64,000 nt of DNA from [Zimmermannella] bifida NBRC 103089 (GCF_001570925.1 NZ_BCSP01000002.1:186001-250000); one strand, 5' to 3'; numbered from the stretch's first letter, positions 7,481-17,080 are shown. The notes: a model not told the origin generated them from the letters alone. Numbers and translations: made by a program.

Positions 7481-7939
7481 GTGGTCACGTCTCGAATGCG
7501 AATCTTCGGCTCGCTCGCCGTAGCGGCTGCCCTGGCACTTTCCGGATGTGCGCAGGGCGATTCGCAAACGCAGCAGACGCAGGGAGCTTCGGCTACGCCG
7601 AAGCCGCGGGCAACGTTCAATCCCAATGGCGTCGCCGGTGACAACAAGGCCTACTTCGATCAGACCCTGCAGGACCTCCTCGCTTCGAACGAGAAGGCCG
7701 ACTCGAAGGCGATGGTGCAAGCCCTCGTGGACGCCGGCTTCGACAAGTCGCAAATGGAAGTCACCTACGACCGCACCTCGATCGACCTTGAAGTCGACTA
7801 CGTCATGGTGTCGGTAAAGATGCCAGACGGTAACTGTCTCCTGGGGCATCGAGGTACCCGCGGTTACTCGTCGATGGTTGCTGAGCCGATGAAGACCGGC
7901 AAGTGCATGATCGGTGAAACGCAACCGATCGACTGGTAG
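7481..7939 (+). CDS. lipoprotein of the DUF6993 type
   Basis: A secreted, lipid-anchored protein: a basic N-terminus and hydrophobic core end in the lipobox ALSGC. The start is put at GTG 7481, which has AAAGGA 5 bp upstream; ATG 7475 overlaps that ribosome site. The mature domain starts after a Gln/Thr/Ala linker and contains FDQTLQDLLASN, VDAGFDKSQMEVTYD and a C-terminal Cys pair (NCLLG, GKCMI), possibly disulfide bonded. It resembles a domain found in small lipoproteins of Microbacteriaceae; function unknown. Confidence 0.75.
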   Translation: MVTSRMRIFGSLAVAAALALSGCAQGDSQTQQTQGASATPKPRATFNPNGVAGDNKAYFDQTLQDLLASNEKADSKAMVQALVDAGFDKSQMEVTYDRTSIDLEVDYVMVSVKMPDGNCLLGHRGTRGYSSMVAEPMKTGKCMIGETQPIDW

Positions 7940-8169
7940 CGCTCGGAAACCTGCGCACGCCACCATCCTGCACAGGCCACCATTGAGTGGCACCTCGGCA
8001 AGCCCAACGACCAATCAGCGGATGAATCTGGTTTCGCCGTCTTGGCAGTCGCGTCAAGGTGGCGTCAACGTACGCGCCTGCGCTACCTGATAATCTGCCG
8101 CTTGCCGGATCGCCGCATCCGAACAGACCTAAAACACCTTGCCCAACGGGCATTCACAGACTGGACGAT

Positions 8170-9852
8170 ATGGCCGAGTACATCTATCAAATGGTTCGCG
8201 CTCGCAAGAAGGTGGGCGACAAGCTCATTCTCGACGACGTTACGATGTCGTTCTTCCCCGGAGCAAAGATCGGTATGGTCGGCCCGAACGGTGCCGGTAA
8301 GTCCACCATTCTGAAGATCATGGCAGGCCTCGACCAGCCATCGAACGGTGACGCCAAGCTCACCCCGGGATTCACCGTGGGCATCCTGCTGCAGGAACCA
8401 CCGCTGAACGAAGAAAAGACCGTTCGCGAAAACGTTGAAGAAGGCGTCGCCGAAATCAAGGGCAAGATCGACCGCTTCAACGAAATCTCGGCCGAGATGG
8501 CCAACCCGGATGCAGACTTCGACGCGCTCATGGAAGAAATGGGCGTGCTGCAGGGCGAGATCGACGCCGCTGACGCCTGGGACCTCGACTCGCAGCTGGA
8601 GCAGGCCATGGATGCCCTGCGCTGCCCGCCAGCCGACGAGCCGGTAACCAAGCTTTCCGGTGGTGAGCGCCGCCGCGTGGCACTTTGCAAGCTGCTGCTT
8701 GAAAAGCCTGACCTGCTGCTCCTCGACGAGCCTACGAACCACCTTGACGCCGAAAGCGTGCTGTGGCTTGAGCAGCACCTGCAGAAGTACCCCGGCGCTG
8801 TTATTGCCGTAACGCACGACCGATACTTCCTCGACCACGTCGCCGGCTGGATCGCCGAAGTTGACCGCGGTCGCCTCTACCCATACGAAGGCAACTACTC
8901 GACCTACCTCGAGAAGAAGAAGGAACGCCTGCAGATTCAGGGCAAGAAGGACGCCAAGCTCGCGAAGCGTCTTGCTGACGAACTCGAATGGGTTCGTTCG
9001 AACTCGAAGGGACGCCAGGCCAAGTCGAAGGCGCGTCTGGCTCGCTACGAAGAGATGGCTGCCGAGGCAGAGCGCACACGGAAGCTCGACTTCGAAGAGA
9101 TCCAGATTCCACCGGGACCACGCCTGGGCAACATCGTGCTCGAAGCAACCGACCTCAAGAAGGGCTTCGGCGACCGCGTCCTCTTCGACAACCTTTCGTT
9201 CTCACTGCCACGAAACGGCATCGTCGGCATCATCGGCCCCAACGGTGTCGGTAAGTCGACGTTGTTCAAGACGATCGTCGGTATGGAACCGCTCGACTCG
9301 GGCAACCTGAAGATCGGTGAGACGGTCAAGCTCTCGTACGTTGACCAGAACCGTGCCGGTATCGACCCCGAGCAGACCGTATGGGAAGTTGTGTCCGACG
9401 GCCTCGACTACATCCAGGTCGGCCAGGTCGAAATCCCATCGCGTGCCTACGTCTCGTCGTTCGGGTTCAAGGGACCAGACCAGCAGAAGAAGTCGGGCGT
9501 GCTCTCCGGTGGTGAGCGCAACCGCCTCAACCTCGCGCTGACCCTTAAGCAGGGTGGAAACCTCCTGCTGCTCGACGAACCGACTAACGACCTCGACGTC
9601 GAAACCCTGTCGAGCCTCGAGAACGCACTCCTCGAGTTCCCCGGTTGCGCCGTGGTCATCACGCACGACCGCTGGTTCCTCGACCGCGTTGCCACCCACA
9701 TCCTTGCCTACGAAGGCACCAACGAGAACCCGTCGAACTGGTACTGGTACGAAGGTAACTTCGAAGGCTACGAAGCGAACAAGGTTGAGCGTCTCGGTCC
9801 AGAGGCCGCTAAGCCTTCGCGCGTCACCTACCGCAAGCTCACCCGCGACTAA
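8170..9852 (+). CDS. ettA: energy-dependent translational throttle ATPase EttA (ABC-F)
   Basis: A 560-aa soluble ABC-F protein with two ATPase domains: Walker A GPNGAGKST and GPNGVGKST, signatures LSGGE in both halves, and Walker B LLLLDEPTNHLD and LLLLDEPTNDLD. Between them is the basic, coiled arm (KKKERLQIQGKKDAKLAKRL). EttA binds the ribosomal E site and gates the first steps of elongation according to ATP level. Length matches EttA (about 555). ATG 8170 gives the canonical start MAEYIYQMVRARK; the frame extends 37 codons upstream but without a ribosome site. The 230-bp gap before it holds no clear gene. Confidence 0.95.
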   Translation: MAEYIYQMVRARKKVGDKLILDDVTMSFFPGAKIGMVGPNGAGKSTILKIMAGLDQPSNGDAKLTPGFTVGILLQEPPLNEEKTVRENVEEGVAEIKGKIDRFNEISAEMANPDADFDALMEEMGVLQGEIDAADAWDLDSQLEQAMDALRCPPADEPVTKLSGGERRRVALCKLLLEKPDLLLLDEPTNHLDAESVLWLEQHLQKYPGAVIAVTHDRYFLDHVAGWIAEVDRGRLYPYEGNYSTYLEKKKERLQIQGKKDAKLAKRLADELEWVRSNSKGRQAKSKARLARYEEMAAEAERTRKLDFEEIQIPPGPRLGNIVLEATDLKKGFGDRVLFDNLSFSLPRNGIVGIIGPNGVGKSTLFKTIVGMEPLDSGNLKIGETVKLSYVDQNRAGIDPEQTVWEVVSDGLDYIQVGQVEIPSRAYVSSFGFKGPDQQKKSGVLSGGERNRLNLALTLKQGGNLLLLDEPTNDLDVETLSSLENALLEFPGCAVVITHDRWFLDRVATHILAYEGTNENPSNWYWYEGNFEGYEANKVERLGPEAAKPSRVTYRKLTRD

Positions 9853-9854
9853 TC

Positions 9855-10478
9855 GTGAACGAGCTTCGCTGCTGGACCACCGAAACGGCAACGGGAACGC
9901 GTAGATTCCACGTTCCCGTTGTCGTTCGGTGGCGCGATCAGGATGCCTACGGTCACGTTAACAACGCGACCGTCTTCACGCTGCTCGAAGAAGCGCGCAT
10001 CCAAGCGTTTTGGAAGCCCGCCGAATCCGCCGACGCCGATCAGCACCCGCTGTCGACGACAAGCACCGGGGGAGCGCGCACCCACTCGCTCGTCGCGAGC
10101 CACGTCATCGAATACAAGGCACCGATCTCGCATTCGGACCATCCCATCGAGGTTGTGCTGTGGATCAGCCACCTCGGCAGCGCTTCGGCGGAGCTTTCCT
10201 ACGAGGTCTGGAATAGCGCACTCGAAGGCGAACGCATCCTGCACGTGCAAGCCCGCACCACGCTCGTGTTCATCGACGCGGAAACCCTGCGTCCGCGTCG
10301 AGTCACCGACGAAGAACGCCAGGCCTGGACGCCGTACATGGACGCCCCCGTCATACTTCGCAGCGACCGCAAAACGGTAGAACGCTTTGCGGACGCACAA
10401 CCGAGCGAACCGATCACTCAGGCACTCAACCTGCCCGAATCGGCTGCACCAACCGGTGCACCACAGGGCAAGCGCTAG
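9855..10478 (+). CDS. hotdog-fold acyl-CoA thioesterase family protein
   Basis: A 207-aa protein with the 4HBT motif RWRDQDAYGHVNNATVFTLLEEARI near residue 28, where Asp and the GHVNN turn form the active site of YbgC/4-hydroxybenzoyl-CoA-type thioesterases. It should hydrolyse acyl-CoA substrates; the natural substrate cannot be read from sequence. GTG 9855 starts 2 bp after the ettA stop and the gene overlaps its downstream partner by 1 bp, so ettA and these two genes are probably one transcript. The C-terminal 30 residues are a polar extension. Confidence 0.85.
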   Translation: MNELRCWTTETATGTRRFHVPVVVRWRDQDAYGHVNNATVFTLLEEARIQAFWKPAESADADQHPLSTTSTGGARTHSLVASHVIEYKAPISHSDHPIEVVLWISHLGSASAELSYEVWNSALEGERILHVQARTTLVFIDAETLRPRRVTDEERQAWTPYMDAPVILRSDRKTVERFADAQPSEPITQALNLPESAAPTGAPQGKR

Positions 10479-11206
10479 TGGCAACGAACGGTGTCCTGCA
10501 CCTAGCGCACCCGAAGCTACGCGACGACCTCGCCACGTACTTCGGCCGCGCCGCACGAGTTGAAGACGGTGCCCTGCGAATCAGTGCCATCAATGAACGA
10601 GTGGTGGCACTGTGGGTGCCCATTTTGCGACCCGCAGGCATCCTCGACGACTCGCCACTCGTCATCGCCGTTCGCGCCATTAACGCCAGCATCAGCAATG
10701 TTGACGACGCTGACCGGCACGAGGGGCGCTTCGACGCGGTAGTTCCGCTGCGCGGCATGCTCGACCGCCTCGCTCGCGAACCCGGCTCACCCGACCAAGC
10801 CACGAGCATCCCACTGCCACCCGACCGGCTCAACGAATCGTGGACCGGCCAGCGTCCGCCCGTCACCGGATGGGAACGCATCGCTGCACTCGATGCCGAA
10901 CAGCTCACCGCAGTCGCGGAATCCGGCATCGAAGCGGTCGGTACGCAGTACGGCGGGATGCTCGGCCAGATTCGCGCGGAACGCGTACGTACCGAAACGT
11001 GGACGCAAACCCTGCCGTCCGCATCCGTGCGCACCTGGTACGCCGACGAACAGCCACTGCCGCCGGCAGGTGCCGCATTCGCCGCACACGCGCTTGGCTT
11101 CCTGCCGATCACGCCGAACACGAACGCCAGCGTACACGTAGCCATCGCTCCCGGATGGTGGCGGATCGCATTCCCTGCCGGTCAGGTGCTCGTACGGCGC
11201 AAGTAA
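10478..11206 (+). CDS. conserved hypothetical protein, 242 aa
   Basis: GTG 10478 shares one base with the thioesterase stop, implying translational coupling. The protein has no signal peptide or membrane helix and mixes alpha and beta segments (LRISAINERVVALWVPILRPAG, then GWERIAALDAEQLTAVAESGIEAVG). It resembles unannotated actinobacterial proteins encoded beside acyl-CoA thioesterases. Function unknown; the coupling suggests a joint role with the thioesterase. Confidence 0.65.
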   Translation: MATNGVLHLAHPKLRDDLATYFGRAARVEDGALRISAINERVVALWVPILRPAGILDDSPLVIAVRAINASISNVDDADRHEGRFDAVVPLRGMLDRLAREPGSPDQATSIPLPPDRLNESWTGQRPPVTGWERIAALDAEQLTAVAESGIEAVGTQYGGMLGQIRAERVRTETWTQTLPSASVRTWYADEQPLPPAGAAFAAHALGFLPITPNTNASVHVAIAPGWWRIAFPAGQVLVRRK

Positions 11207-11307
11207 GCGCCGCAAACGCATCCGCAGCCCGGCTGCTGCCAATCCGCGCGGTAAATCAGTCGAGTTCAGCATTTGTGCACAATTCGATTAGTGTGGTGAA
11301 CGAACGA

Positions 11308-11395
11308 CAGGGGAGCGCCGGGCGGCGCTGAGAGTGCCACGCTGGCAGACCCTCGAACCTGATGCGGTTAGCACCGACGAAGGAAGTCGAGTTCT
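11308..11395 (+). promoter_or_regulatory. TPP (THI-box) riboswitch
   Basis: Conserved blocks occur in order: GGGGAGCGCC, CTGAGAGTG, GACCCTCGAACCTGAT, GCGGTTAGCACCG and the closing CGAAGGAAG. These form the thiamine pyrophosphate aptamer. About 57 bp separate it from the first gene of the thiamine importer, whose GGAGGA ribosome site at 11438-11443 could be the element it masks. High TPP is expected to switch the operon off. Confidence 0.95.
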
Positions 11396-11452
11396 CTCCT
11401 TGTGCCAAAAATGCGCACAAGCCCTCCAACTCAATTTGGAGGACCACACAAC

Positions 11453-12514
11453 ATGCCCAAGATGACCACTGCCGCAGCACGCGGTATTGCCACCGCTGCC
11501 ATCACGGCCTTCGCGGCAGCCACGCTCACCGGCTGCAGCCTCGCCGGACAGGGCGACAACCCGGGCGAATCCGGTGGCGGCAAAGTCACCATCCTGACCC
11601 ACGACTCGTTCGTCATCAGCGACGAACAGATCGCCGCATTTGAGAAGGAAACTGGCTACGACCTGGTCACCACCGCACCCGGTGACGCCGGCGTCGTCAC
11701 CTCGCAGCTGCAGATGGAAGGTGGCGCATCTGGCGTCGACGGCGTATTCGGCATCGAAAACTACTCGGCGCTCGCAATCAGCGAAACGGACGCTCTCGCC
11801 GACTTCACCCCGCAGAACCTGCCCGAATCCGCATCCGACTACGTGCTCTCGCCAAAGCTCACGCCGATCGACCGCGGTCAGGTTTGCATCAACGTCGACC
11901 ACGACTGGTTCAAGGAAAACGGCAAGACCGAACCGACCGGCTTCGAAGACCTCGCCAAGCCCGAATACGCAGAACTGCTCACGCTGACGAACCCGACCAC
12001 CTCGTCGCCGGGTCTCGCCTTCGCCGTTGCCTCGATCAACGCGCTCGGTGAAGACCAGTGGCAGACCTACTGGACCGACCTGATCAAGGGCGGTGCCAAG
12101 GTCAACGAGAGCTGGTCGGACGCCTACTTCACCGACTTCTCGGGTGCCGAAGGCGCGGGTGAATACCCGCTCGTCCTCAGCTACTCGTCGTCGCCAGCGG
12201 CAACCGAACGCAGCACCGGCGTCATCGAATCGACCTGCACCGAGCAGGTTGAGTACGCCGGTGTTCTGAAGAACGCCGCAAACCCAGAGGGCGCACAGGC
12301 ATTCATCGAGTTCATGCTCGAAGACGAATTCCAGCAGGGCCTGCCAGAGGCCATGTACATGTACCCGATCAACGACGCCATCGAGCTGCCCGAGGACTGG
12401 GCAAAGAAGGCCACGCTGGTTGACGCCCCGGTTGAAGTGGACCTCGACCAGCTCAAGACCAAGCGCGAAACCTGGCTCAAGGAGTGGACCAAGATCTACG
12501 AGGCGAACGCCTAG
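11453..12514 (+). CDS. thiB: thiamine ABC transporter substrate-binding lipoprotein
   Basis: A 353-aa lipoprotein: a signal peptide ends in LTGC (lipobox) and the mature part is an iron/thiamine-type periplasmic-binding fold (VTILTHDSFVISDEQIAAFEKETGYDL, then TPIDRGQVCINVDHDWF and YPLVLSYSSSPA). It captures extracellular thiamine or a phosphate ester for the permease. The start at ATG 11453 follows GGAGGA by 9 bp; the frame's earlier ATG lies next to the riboswitch. First gene of the riboswitch-controlled operon thiB-thiP-thiQ. Confidence 0.92.
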   Translation: MPKMTTAAARGIATAAITAFAAATLTGCSLAGQGDNPGESGGGKVTILTHDSFVISDEQIAAFEKETGYDLVTTAPGDAGVVTSQLQMEGGASGVDGVFGIENYSALAISETDALADFTPQNLPESASDYVLSPKLTPIDRGQVCINVDHDWFKENGKTEPTGFEDLAKPEYAELLTLTNPTTSSPGLAFAVASINALGEDQWQTYWTDLIKGGAKVNESWSDAYFTDFSGAEGAGEYPLVLSYSSSPAATERSTGVIESTCTEQVEYAGVLKNAANPEGAQAFIEFMLEDEFQQGLPEAMYMYPINDAIELPEDWAKKATLVDAPVEVDLDQLKTKRETWLKEWTKIYEANA

Positions 12515-12530
12515 GTCACCACACTCAGGG

Positions 12531-12577
12531 CTGACTTGCTGCACGAGTCAGCGGGCCCGGCCCATCCACCGGGCCGC
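12531..12577 (+). promoter_or_regulatory. hairpin pair between thiB and thiP
   Basis: GCTGACT pairs with AGTCAGC (12531-12553 region), directly followed by a GC-rich stem from GCGGGCCCGG (12551-12560) to CCGGGCCGC (12569-12577). No T run follows. In a transporter operon such structures often shield the 3' end of the binding-protein message or attenuate read-through, giving more ThiB than permease; that role is inferred. Confidence 0.5.
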
Positions 12578-12675
12578 AATCTCGCGAACTGAACGGAACC
12601 CGCATCCAGCCGTACAACGCACCCAAACAAACCGCACCAGCGACGCCACGAAGCCGAGCTGGTGCGGCCACGACA

Positions 12676-14496
12676 ATGGCCGCACGGCGAACCACTCAAC
12701 TCGCGGTGTTTTTCGTCGTCGCGGCCATTGTCGCTGCGGTGCTCATCGCGCTGTTCTATTGGCCGGTCACGACCATGCTGCTGCGCGGATTCGGCGCGGT
12801 TGCGGATGCGGGCGACGACGCCGCGGGCACGCTGTTCGGGGTGCTCGGCGAAGCACGCACCTGGCGAATCATCGCCACGACCTGCTTCATGGCGGTTGTT
12901 GCCACGGTTGTCTCATGCGCGCTGGGGATCCCCGCCGCGCATCTGCTGTACCGGCGGCGGTTCATTGGCCGCAACCTGTTGCGTGGATGCATCACCGTGC
13001 CGTTCGTGCTCCCCACCGTCGTGGTCGGTGTCGCGTTTCGGGCGCTGCTCACCGGCAACGGGCCGCTCGGATTCCTGCAGCTCGACAACACCACGACTGC
13101 CGTAATCGCGGCGATGGTGTTCTTTAACGTCTCAGTCGTGGTGCGCCAGGTCGGCACCATGTGGGCAACGATCGACCCAAAGCTCACCGAAGCCGCACGC
13201 ACCCTCGGGGCCGGCCCCATCCGCGCATTTCGCACGGTAACGCTGCCGCAGCTCGCGCCCGCCATCGCTGCCTCAGCCGGGCTCGTGTTTCTCTTTTGCA
13301 CCACCTCGTTCGGCATCGTGCAAACCCTCGGAGCCCCGGGCGCCGGCACCATCGAAACCGAGATCTACACGCAAACAGTGGTGTACGGCGACCTGCAAGC
13401 GGCCGCATCCCTCTCATGCGTGCAAGTGGTGATCGTGCTACTCGCCATGTGGGTCAGCAGTCGACTGCGGACCGGCAACGAAACGGCGCTGCGGATGCGG
13501 GACGATCAGCTCCGTACGCCCGGCCGGTCAGATCTGTTCGCCGGCATCGTGACAGCCATGGCAGCGGCACTCGTCTTGGCGCCGCTCGTGACGCTGCTAG
13601 TGCGTTCGCTGCAATCCAAGGGGGAGTGGTCGCTGCGCAATTATGAACTGCTCAGCACCAGCGGTACCGGATTCGGTGGCGGCGTCACCGTGACGCAGGC
13701 CCTGCAACACTCACTCGCCACGGCGACCGACGCGACGATCATCGCCCTGTGTCTGGGGATTCCGCTCGGGGTTGTGCTTTCGCGGCGGCCCGCGCCCACG
13801 GCACCCGGACACCGCGCGGTGACCGTGACCCAACGCATCCTGGATGCGGCAAGCACGCTACCGCTTGGTGTCTCTGCTGTGGTTGTTGGTTTCGGCTTCT
13901 TGATTACCTGGCAGGTAGCCGCGCCAAATCTGGCGCACTCTGGCGCACTCGTGCCGCTCGCGCAGGCCGTAATTGCGCTGCCAATGATGGTGCGATCGAT
14001 CGTGCCGGTGCTGCGCGCGATCGATCCGCGCTTGCGCGAGGCGGCAGCCACGCTCGGCGCTTCGCCGATGCGGGTACTTCGCACGGTAGACGGCCCGGTG
14101 CTCTTGCGCGCGGTTGGACTTGCTGCAGGATTCGCGTTCGCGATTTCGCTCGGGGAATTTGGTGCGACCACGTTCCTTGCGGCACCTGATCGTGTGACGC
14201 TGCCGGTGCTGATCGCACGACTGCTCGGGCGACCGGGTGGCGACAACTACGGCATGGCACTTGCCGGAGCGGTCATTCTGGCAGCGATTACGACGCTCGC
14301 CATGGTGTGCTTTGAGCAGATGCGTCCGCGACAATTGCGGCATCGCGCGCCGGCAGATCCAGCACCGTTGACCCCAAGCGGCACAAGCGCATCCGGTCGC
14401 GCAGCCAAGTCAGCCGTACCCACAACGGCCGAATCCGCCGCAACTAACACCAATGCACTCAACACCACCGTTAAGGAGCCGCATGCTCGCCAATGA
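12676..14496 (+). CDS. thiP: thiamine ABC transporter permease (two fused permease domains)
   Basis: A 606-aa integral membrane protein with about 12 hydrophobic helices in two repeated halves. Each half has the EAA loop that docks the ATPase: EAARTLGAGPIRAFRTVTLP and EAAATLGASPMRVLRTVDGP. This two-in-one layout is that of ThiP/FbpB-type permeases. It forms the channel of the importer with ThiB and ThiQ. A polar Thr/Ala-rich tail follows the last helix and overlaps the thiQ start by 14 bp. Confidence 0.92.
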   Translation: MAARRTTQLAVFFVVAAIVAAVLIALFYWPVTTMLLRGFGAVADAGDDAAGTLFGVLGEARTWRIIATTCFMAVVATVVSCALGIPAAHLLYRRRFIGRNLLRGCITVPFVLPTVVVGVAFRALLTGNGPLGFLQLDNTTTAVIAAMVFFNVSVVVRQVGTMWATIDPKLTEAARTLGAGPIRAFRTVTLPQLAPAIAASAGLVFLFCTTSFGIVQTLGAPGAGTIETEIYTQTVVYGDLQAAASLSCVQVVIVLLAMWVSSRLRTGNETALRMRDDQLRTPGRSDLFAGIVTAMAAALVLAPLVTLLVRSLQSKGEWSLRNYELLSTSGTGFGGGVTVTQALQHSLATATDATIIALCLGIPLGVVLSRRPAPTAPGHRAVTVTQRILDAASTLPLGVSAVVVGFGFLITWQVAAPNLAHSGALVPLAQAVIALPMMVRSIVPVLRAIDPRLREAAATLGASPMRVLRTVDGPVLLRAVGLAAGFAFAISLGEFGATTFLAAPDRVTLPVLIARLLGRPGGDNYGMALAGAVILAAITTLAMVCFEQMRPRQLRHRAPADPAPLTPSGTSASGRAAKSAVPTTAESAATNTNALNTTVKEPHARQ

Positions 14497-15184
14497 TTCC
14501 GACCGCAGCGGCCAACTCACCGCTGGCGCCGCGGCACTCGAACTGCGCAATGTGAGCGTCATGTATCCCGACGGGCACGCACCGCTACACGAGGTCAACC
14601 TCTGCCTCGAACCAGGCGAGATCGTGGCACTCTTGGGCGCTTCGGGTTCGGGAAAGTCGACGCTGTTGCGTGCCATCGCGGGGCTCGAGCCCTTGGCAGC
14701 TGGCGAAATCTGGATGCGCGGCACCCGTATCGATCAGCAGCCGGTGCATCAGCGTAGCTGCGGCATGGTGTTCCAGGACGGGCAGCTGTTCCCGTTCCGG
14801 TCTGTCGGTCGCAATATCGCCTACGGACTCGAATCACAGCGGCTGACGGCTGCCGAGCGTGACGCACGCGTCACCGAACTGCTCGAACTGGTCGGTCTGT
14901 CGGGCTATGCCGATCGGTCGGTACAGACACTGTCGGGCGGGCAGGCGCAGCGCATCGCCTTGGCACGATCGCTCGCGCCACGGCCGCAGGTGCTGCTGCT
15001 CGACGAGCCGCTTTCGGCGCTAGACCGAGACTTGCGCGAGCAGCTCGCGGGTCAATTGCGCGAGGTTCTGCAAGCCACGAACACCACCGCGCTATTCGTT
15101 ACGCACGATGCCGAAGAAGCGAGCCGCGTAGCCGACCGTACCCTGCGCATCCGCAATCGCCAACTGGCACCTGTGGCCGAGTAA
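14483..15184 (+). CDS. thiQ: thiamine ABC transporter ATP-binding protein
   Basis: A 233-aa ABC ATPase: Walker A GASGSGKST, signature LSGGQAQR, Walker B VLLLDEPLSALD and H-loop FVTHD. Start chosen at ATG 14483, preceded by AAGGAG; it overlaps thiP by 14 bp. There is no C-terminal regulatory domain, matching ThiQ rather than the longer PotA/FbpC type. It powers ThiP-mediated uptake. Confidence 0.92.
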   Translation: MLANDSDRSGQLTAGAAALELRNVSVMYPDGHAPLHEVNLCLEPGEIVALLGASGSGKSTLLRAIAGLEPLAAGEIWMRGTRIDQQPVHQRSCGMVFQDGQLFPFRSVGRNIAYGLESQRLTAAERDARVTELLELVGLSGYADRSVQTLSGGQAQRIALARSLAPRPQVLLLDEPLSALDRDLREQLAGQLREVLQATNTTALFVTHDAEEASRVADRTLRIRNRQLAPVAE

Positions 15185-15202
15185 CCGCGCGGCAAGTAGC
15201 CG

Positions 15203-15658
15203 TTAGCGCGAGTTATCGGATGCGTTGGGCGTGGGTTCGAAGGTATTGACCATGGCCGTTGCCGCTCGGTCAAAGTAGTCGAGCATAGTGGCGCGAATTG
15301 CAGGTGCGAAGTCCATCTCGTCGACGGCTTCGGTCATGTGGCGAAGCCAGCGATCGCGCGCATCGGGATTGATGTGGAACGCGACGTGGCGCATCCGCAG
15401 CCGTGGGTGTCCGCGCACCGACGAATACGTTGCCGGGCCGCCGAAGTACTGCCCGAGAAATCGGCTCAGTCGCCAGATTGCACCCTCGAGGTCATCCTGC
15501 GGGTACATCGGCCACATGACTTCGTCTTGCTGTACCCGGTCATAGAACTTGGTGCACAGCGTTTCGAAGGTCTGCATGCCGCCGACCTGGGCATACACGG
15601 TGTTGCCGGTGGCTTCGCCGTGTTCGCTGGTACGCAGGTGGACGGGCAGATCGCTCAT
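15203..15658 (-). CDS. glbO: group II truncated haemoglobin
   Basis: A 151-aa globin of the trHbO type: GMQTFETLCTKFYDRVQQDEVMWPMYP at the N-terminus, then GGPATYSSVRGHPRLRMRHVAFHI, in which the HPRLRMRH segment carries the proximal haem ligand histidine (F8). TrHbO binds O2 and can detoxify NO or peroxides. It converges with thiQ (19-bp gap) and lies 9 bp downstream of the mechanosensitive channel gene in the same direction, so the two are probably co-transcribed. Confidence 0.92.
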   Translation of the reverse strand: MSDLPVHLRTSEHGEATGNTVYAQVGGMQTFETLCTKFYDRVQQDEVMWPMYPQDDLEGAIWRLSRFLGQYFGGPATYSSVRGHPRLRMRHVAFHINPDARDRWLRHMTEAVDEMDFAPAIRATMLDYFDRAATAMVNTFEPTPNASDNSR

Positions 15659-15667
15659 ACACTCAGC

Positions 15668-16654
15668 TTAGGCGTTCGGTTGCTTCGGCGGGGTAGCGCC
15701 CGCGGCACCGAGTTTGGCATCGAAGGATGCGTTCTCGTTTGCGCCGGGTTCAATGCCGTTCGGGCCGTCGAACGCCACGAGGTTGATCGGTGGCAGCTTG
15801 ATGTCGGCCTCCTTGAACGCGTCCTGCAGTCGGGCGCGCAGTTCGCGTTCAACACCCCAGCGCTCGCCGGGCATGGTCTTGGCGACCATGCGCACAACAA
15901 CCGATTCGGCCGAAAGCGTCTGCAGGCCCCAGATCGTTGGTTCTTCGAGCATGTGCGTCATCCAGTCAACGTCGGCAAACATTTCGCGACCGGCCTTAAG
16001 CATGGCCTTCTGCGCACGTTCGCGATCTGCGCCGAACGGAATCGCGACGTCGATAATCGCGCGGTTCCAGCCCTGCGAATTATTACCGACGCGCTGAATT
16101 TCACCGTTACGCACGTACCACAGCTGGCCGTGGATGTCGCGAACCTGCGTGACGCGAATGCCAACCGCCTCGACGATACCGACGGCGAAGTCGAGGTCGA
16201 CCTCGTCACCGACGCCGATCTGGTCTTCAATGACCATGAACATGCCGTTTAGCACATCGCCGACAATCTTCTGCGCACCAAAACCGAGACCGGCGCCGAG
16301 CGCGGCCGAAAGCAGCGTGAGTGACGACAAGAACTTCGGGCTAATGACACCGATGACCCACAGCGTGGCCACGATGAGGATGATCGTGGTGACGACGTTG
16401 GAGAGCACTTGACCGATGGTGCGTGCTCGCTGCACGGTGCGGACTGATTGCAGCGGTGACTGCACTTGGATGGCTTGGGTCGAGTCAACGCCGCGTTTGC
16501 GCTTGGCGCCGGCGACAATCTCGAGCACCGAGCGGTTGATGATGCGTTGTACCACCCAGTGCAGTAGCCAGGCACCTAGCAGGATGCAGATGACTTCGAT
16601 GATCGGCATGAACGGGCCGATCTTGGCCCCGATGTCGTTGAAAAATTCTTGCAT
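15668..16654 (-). CDS. small-conductance mechanosensitive channel (MscS family)
   Basis: A 328-aa inner-membrane protein with three or four N-terminal helices, the last being the Gly/Ala-rich pore helix (LTLLSAALGAGLGFGAQKIVGDVLNGMFMV), followed by the MscS beta domain (DQIGVGDEVDLDFAVGIVEAVGIRVTQVRD). It opens under membrane tension and releases solutes on osmotic downshock, complementing the betaine importer further along. The C-terminus is a Pro/Ala-rich extension. Confidence 0.92.
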   Translation of the reverse strand: MQEFFNDIGAKIGPFMPIIEVICILLGAWLLHWVVQRIINRSVLEIVAGAKRKRGVDSTQAIQVQSPLQSVRTVQRARTIGQVLSNVVTTIILIVATLWVIGVISPKFLSSLTLLSAALGAGLGFGAQKIVGDVLNGMFMVIEDQIGVGDEVDLDFAVGIVEAVGIRVTQVRDIHGQLWYVRNGEIQRVGNNSQGWNRAIIDVAIPFGADRERAQKAMLKAGREMFADVDWMTHMLEEPTIWGLQTLSAESVVVRMVAKTMPGERWGVERELRARLQDAFKEADIKLPPINLVAFDGPNGIEPGANENASFDAKLGAAGATPPKQPNA

Positions 16655-16897
16655 AGCATTTCGAATCCTAGGGTGGGTGGCTGGTGGTTTCTGGATACTC
16701 CGGTTGGCCTACCGAGTGAGCGCGAATCGGGTTTGTTCAGTGGCAACGGATGCGGTGCCTTGCGTTAACGTTTGCGTCACGAACCGTGGTTACAATGCAT
16801 TTTTGTTGAGTTACATGAGTTGCTTGTATCGATTGGGTGGTGAACCCGCGTTGAAACCAGCAGCACGACACCGCACGCATACACGTGCAGGAGCATC

Positions 16898-17080
16898 ATG
16901 ACGAAATCGAACGAGCGTCCGACCACGGACTATGTCGACATTCCTGATACGCCCGTTGAAGCGCCGAACACACATGGCAAGTTTTCACTGAATGAAGACT
17001 GGGCCGCGGCGGGGTTCGGGTTGCTGTTGCTTGCGGGGTGCCTCGCCGGTCTCATCCCGAACATCAAAGGGTGGTTCTAG
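16898..17080 (+). CDS. 60-aa single-helix protein, split N-terminal module of the YeiH exporter
   Basis: A polar N-terminus is followed by NEDWAAAGFGLLLLAGCLAGLIPNIKGWF, one membrane helix. Long YeiH/UPF0324 proteins begin with a very similar NEDW-type helix before their core, so this small gene appears to encode that piece separately. GCAGGAG lies a few bases before the start, and its TAG shares the G with the GTG of the next gene, so the two products are coupled and probably assemble together. The family comparison is from memory, not a search. Confidence 0.6.
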   Translation: MTKSNERPTTDYVDIPDTPVEAPNTHGKFSLNEDWAAAGFGLLLLAGCLAGLIPNIKGWF

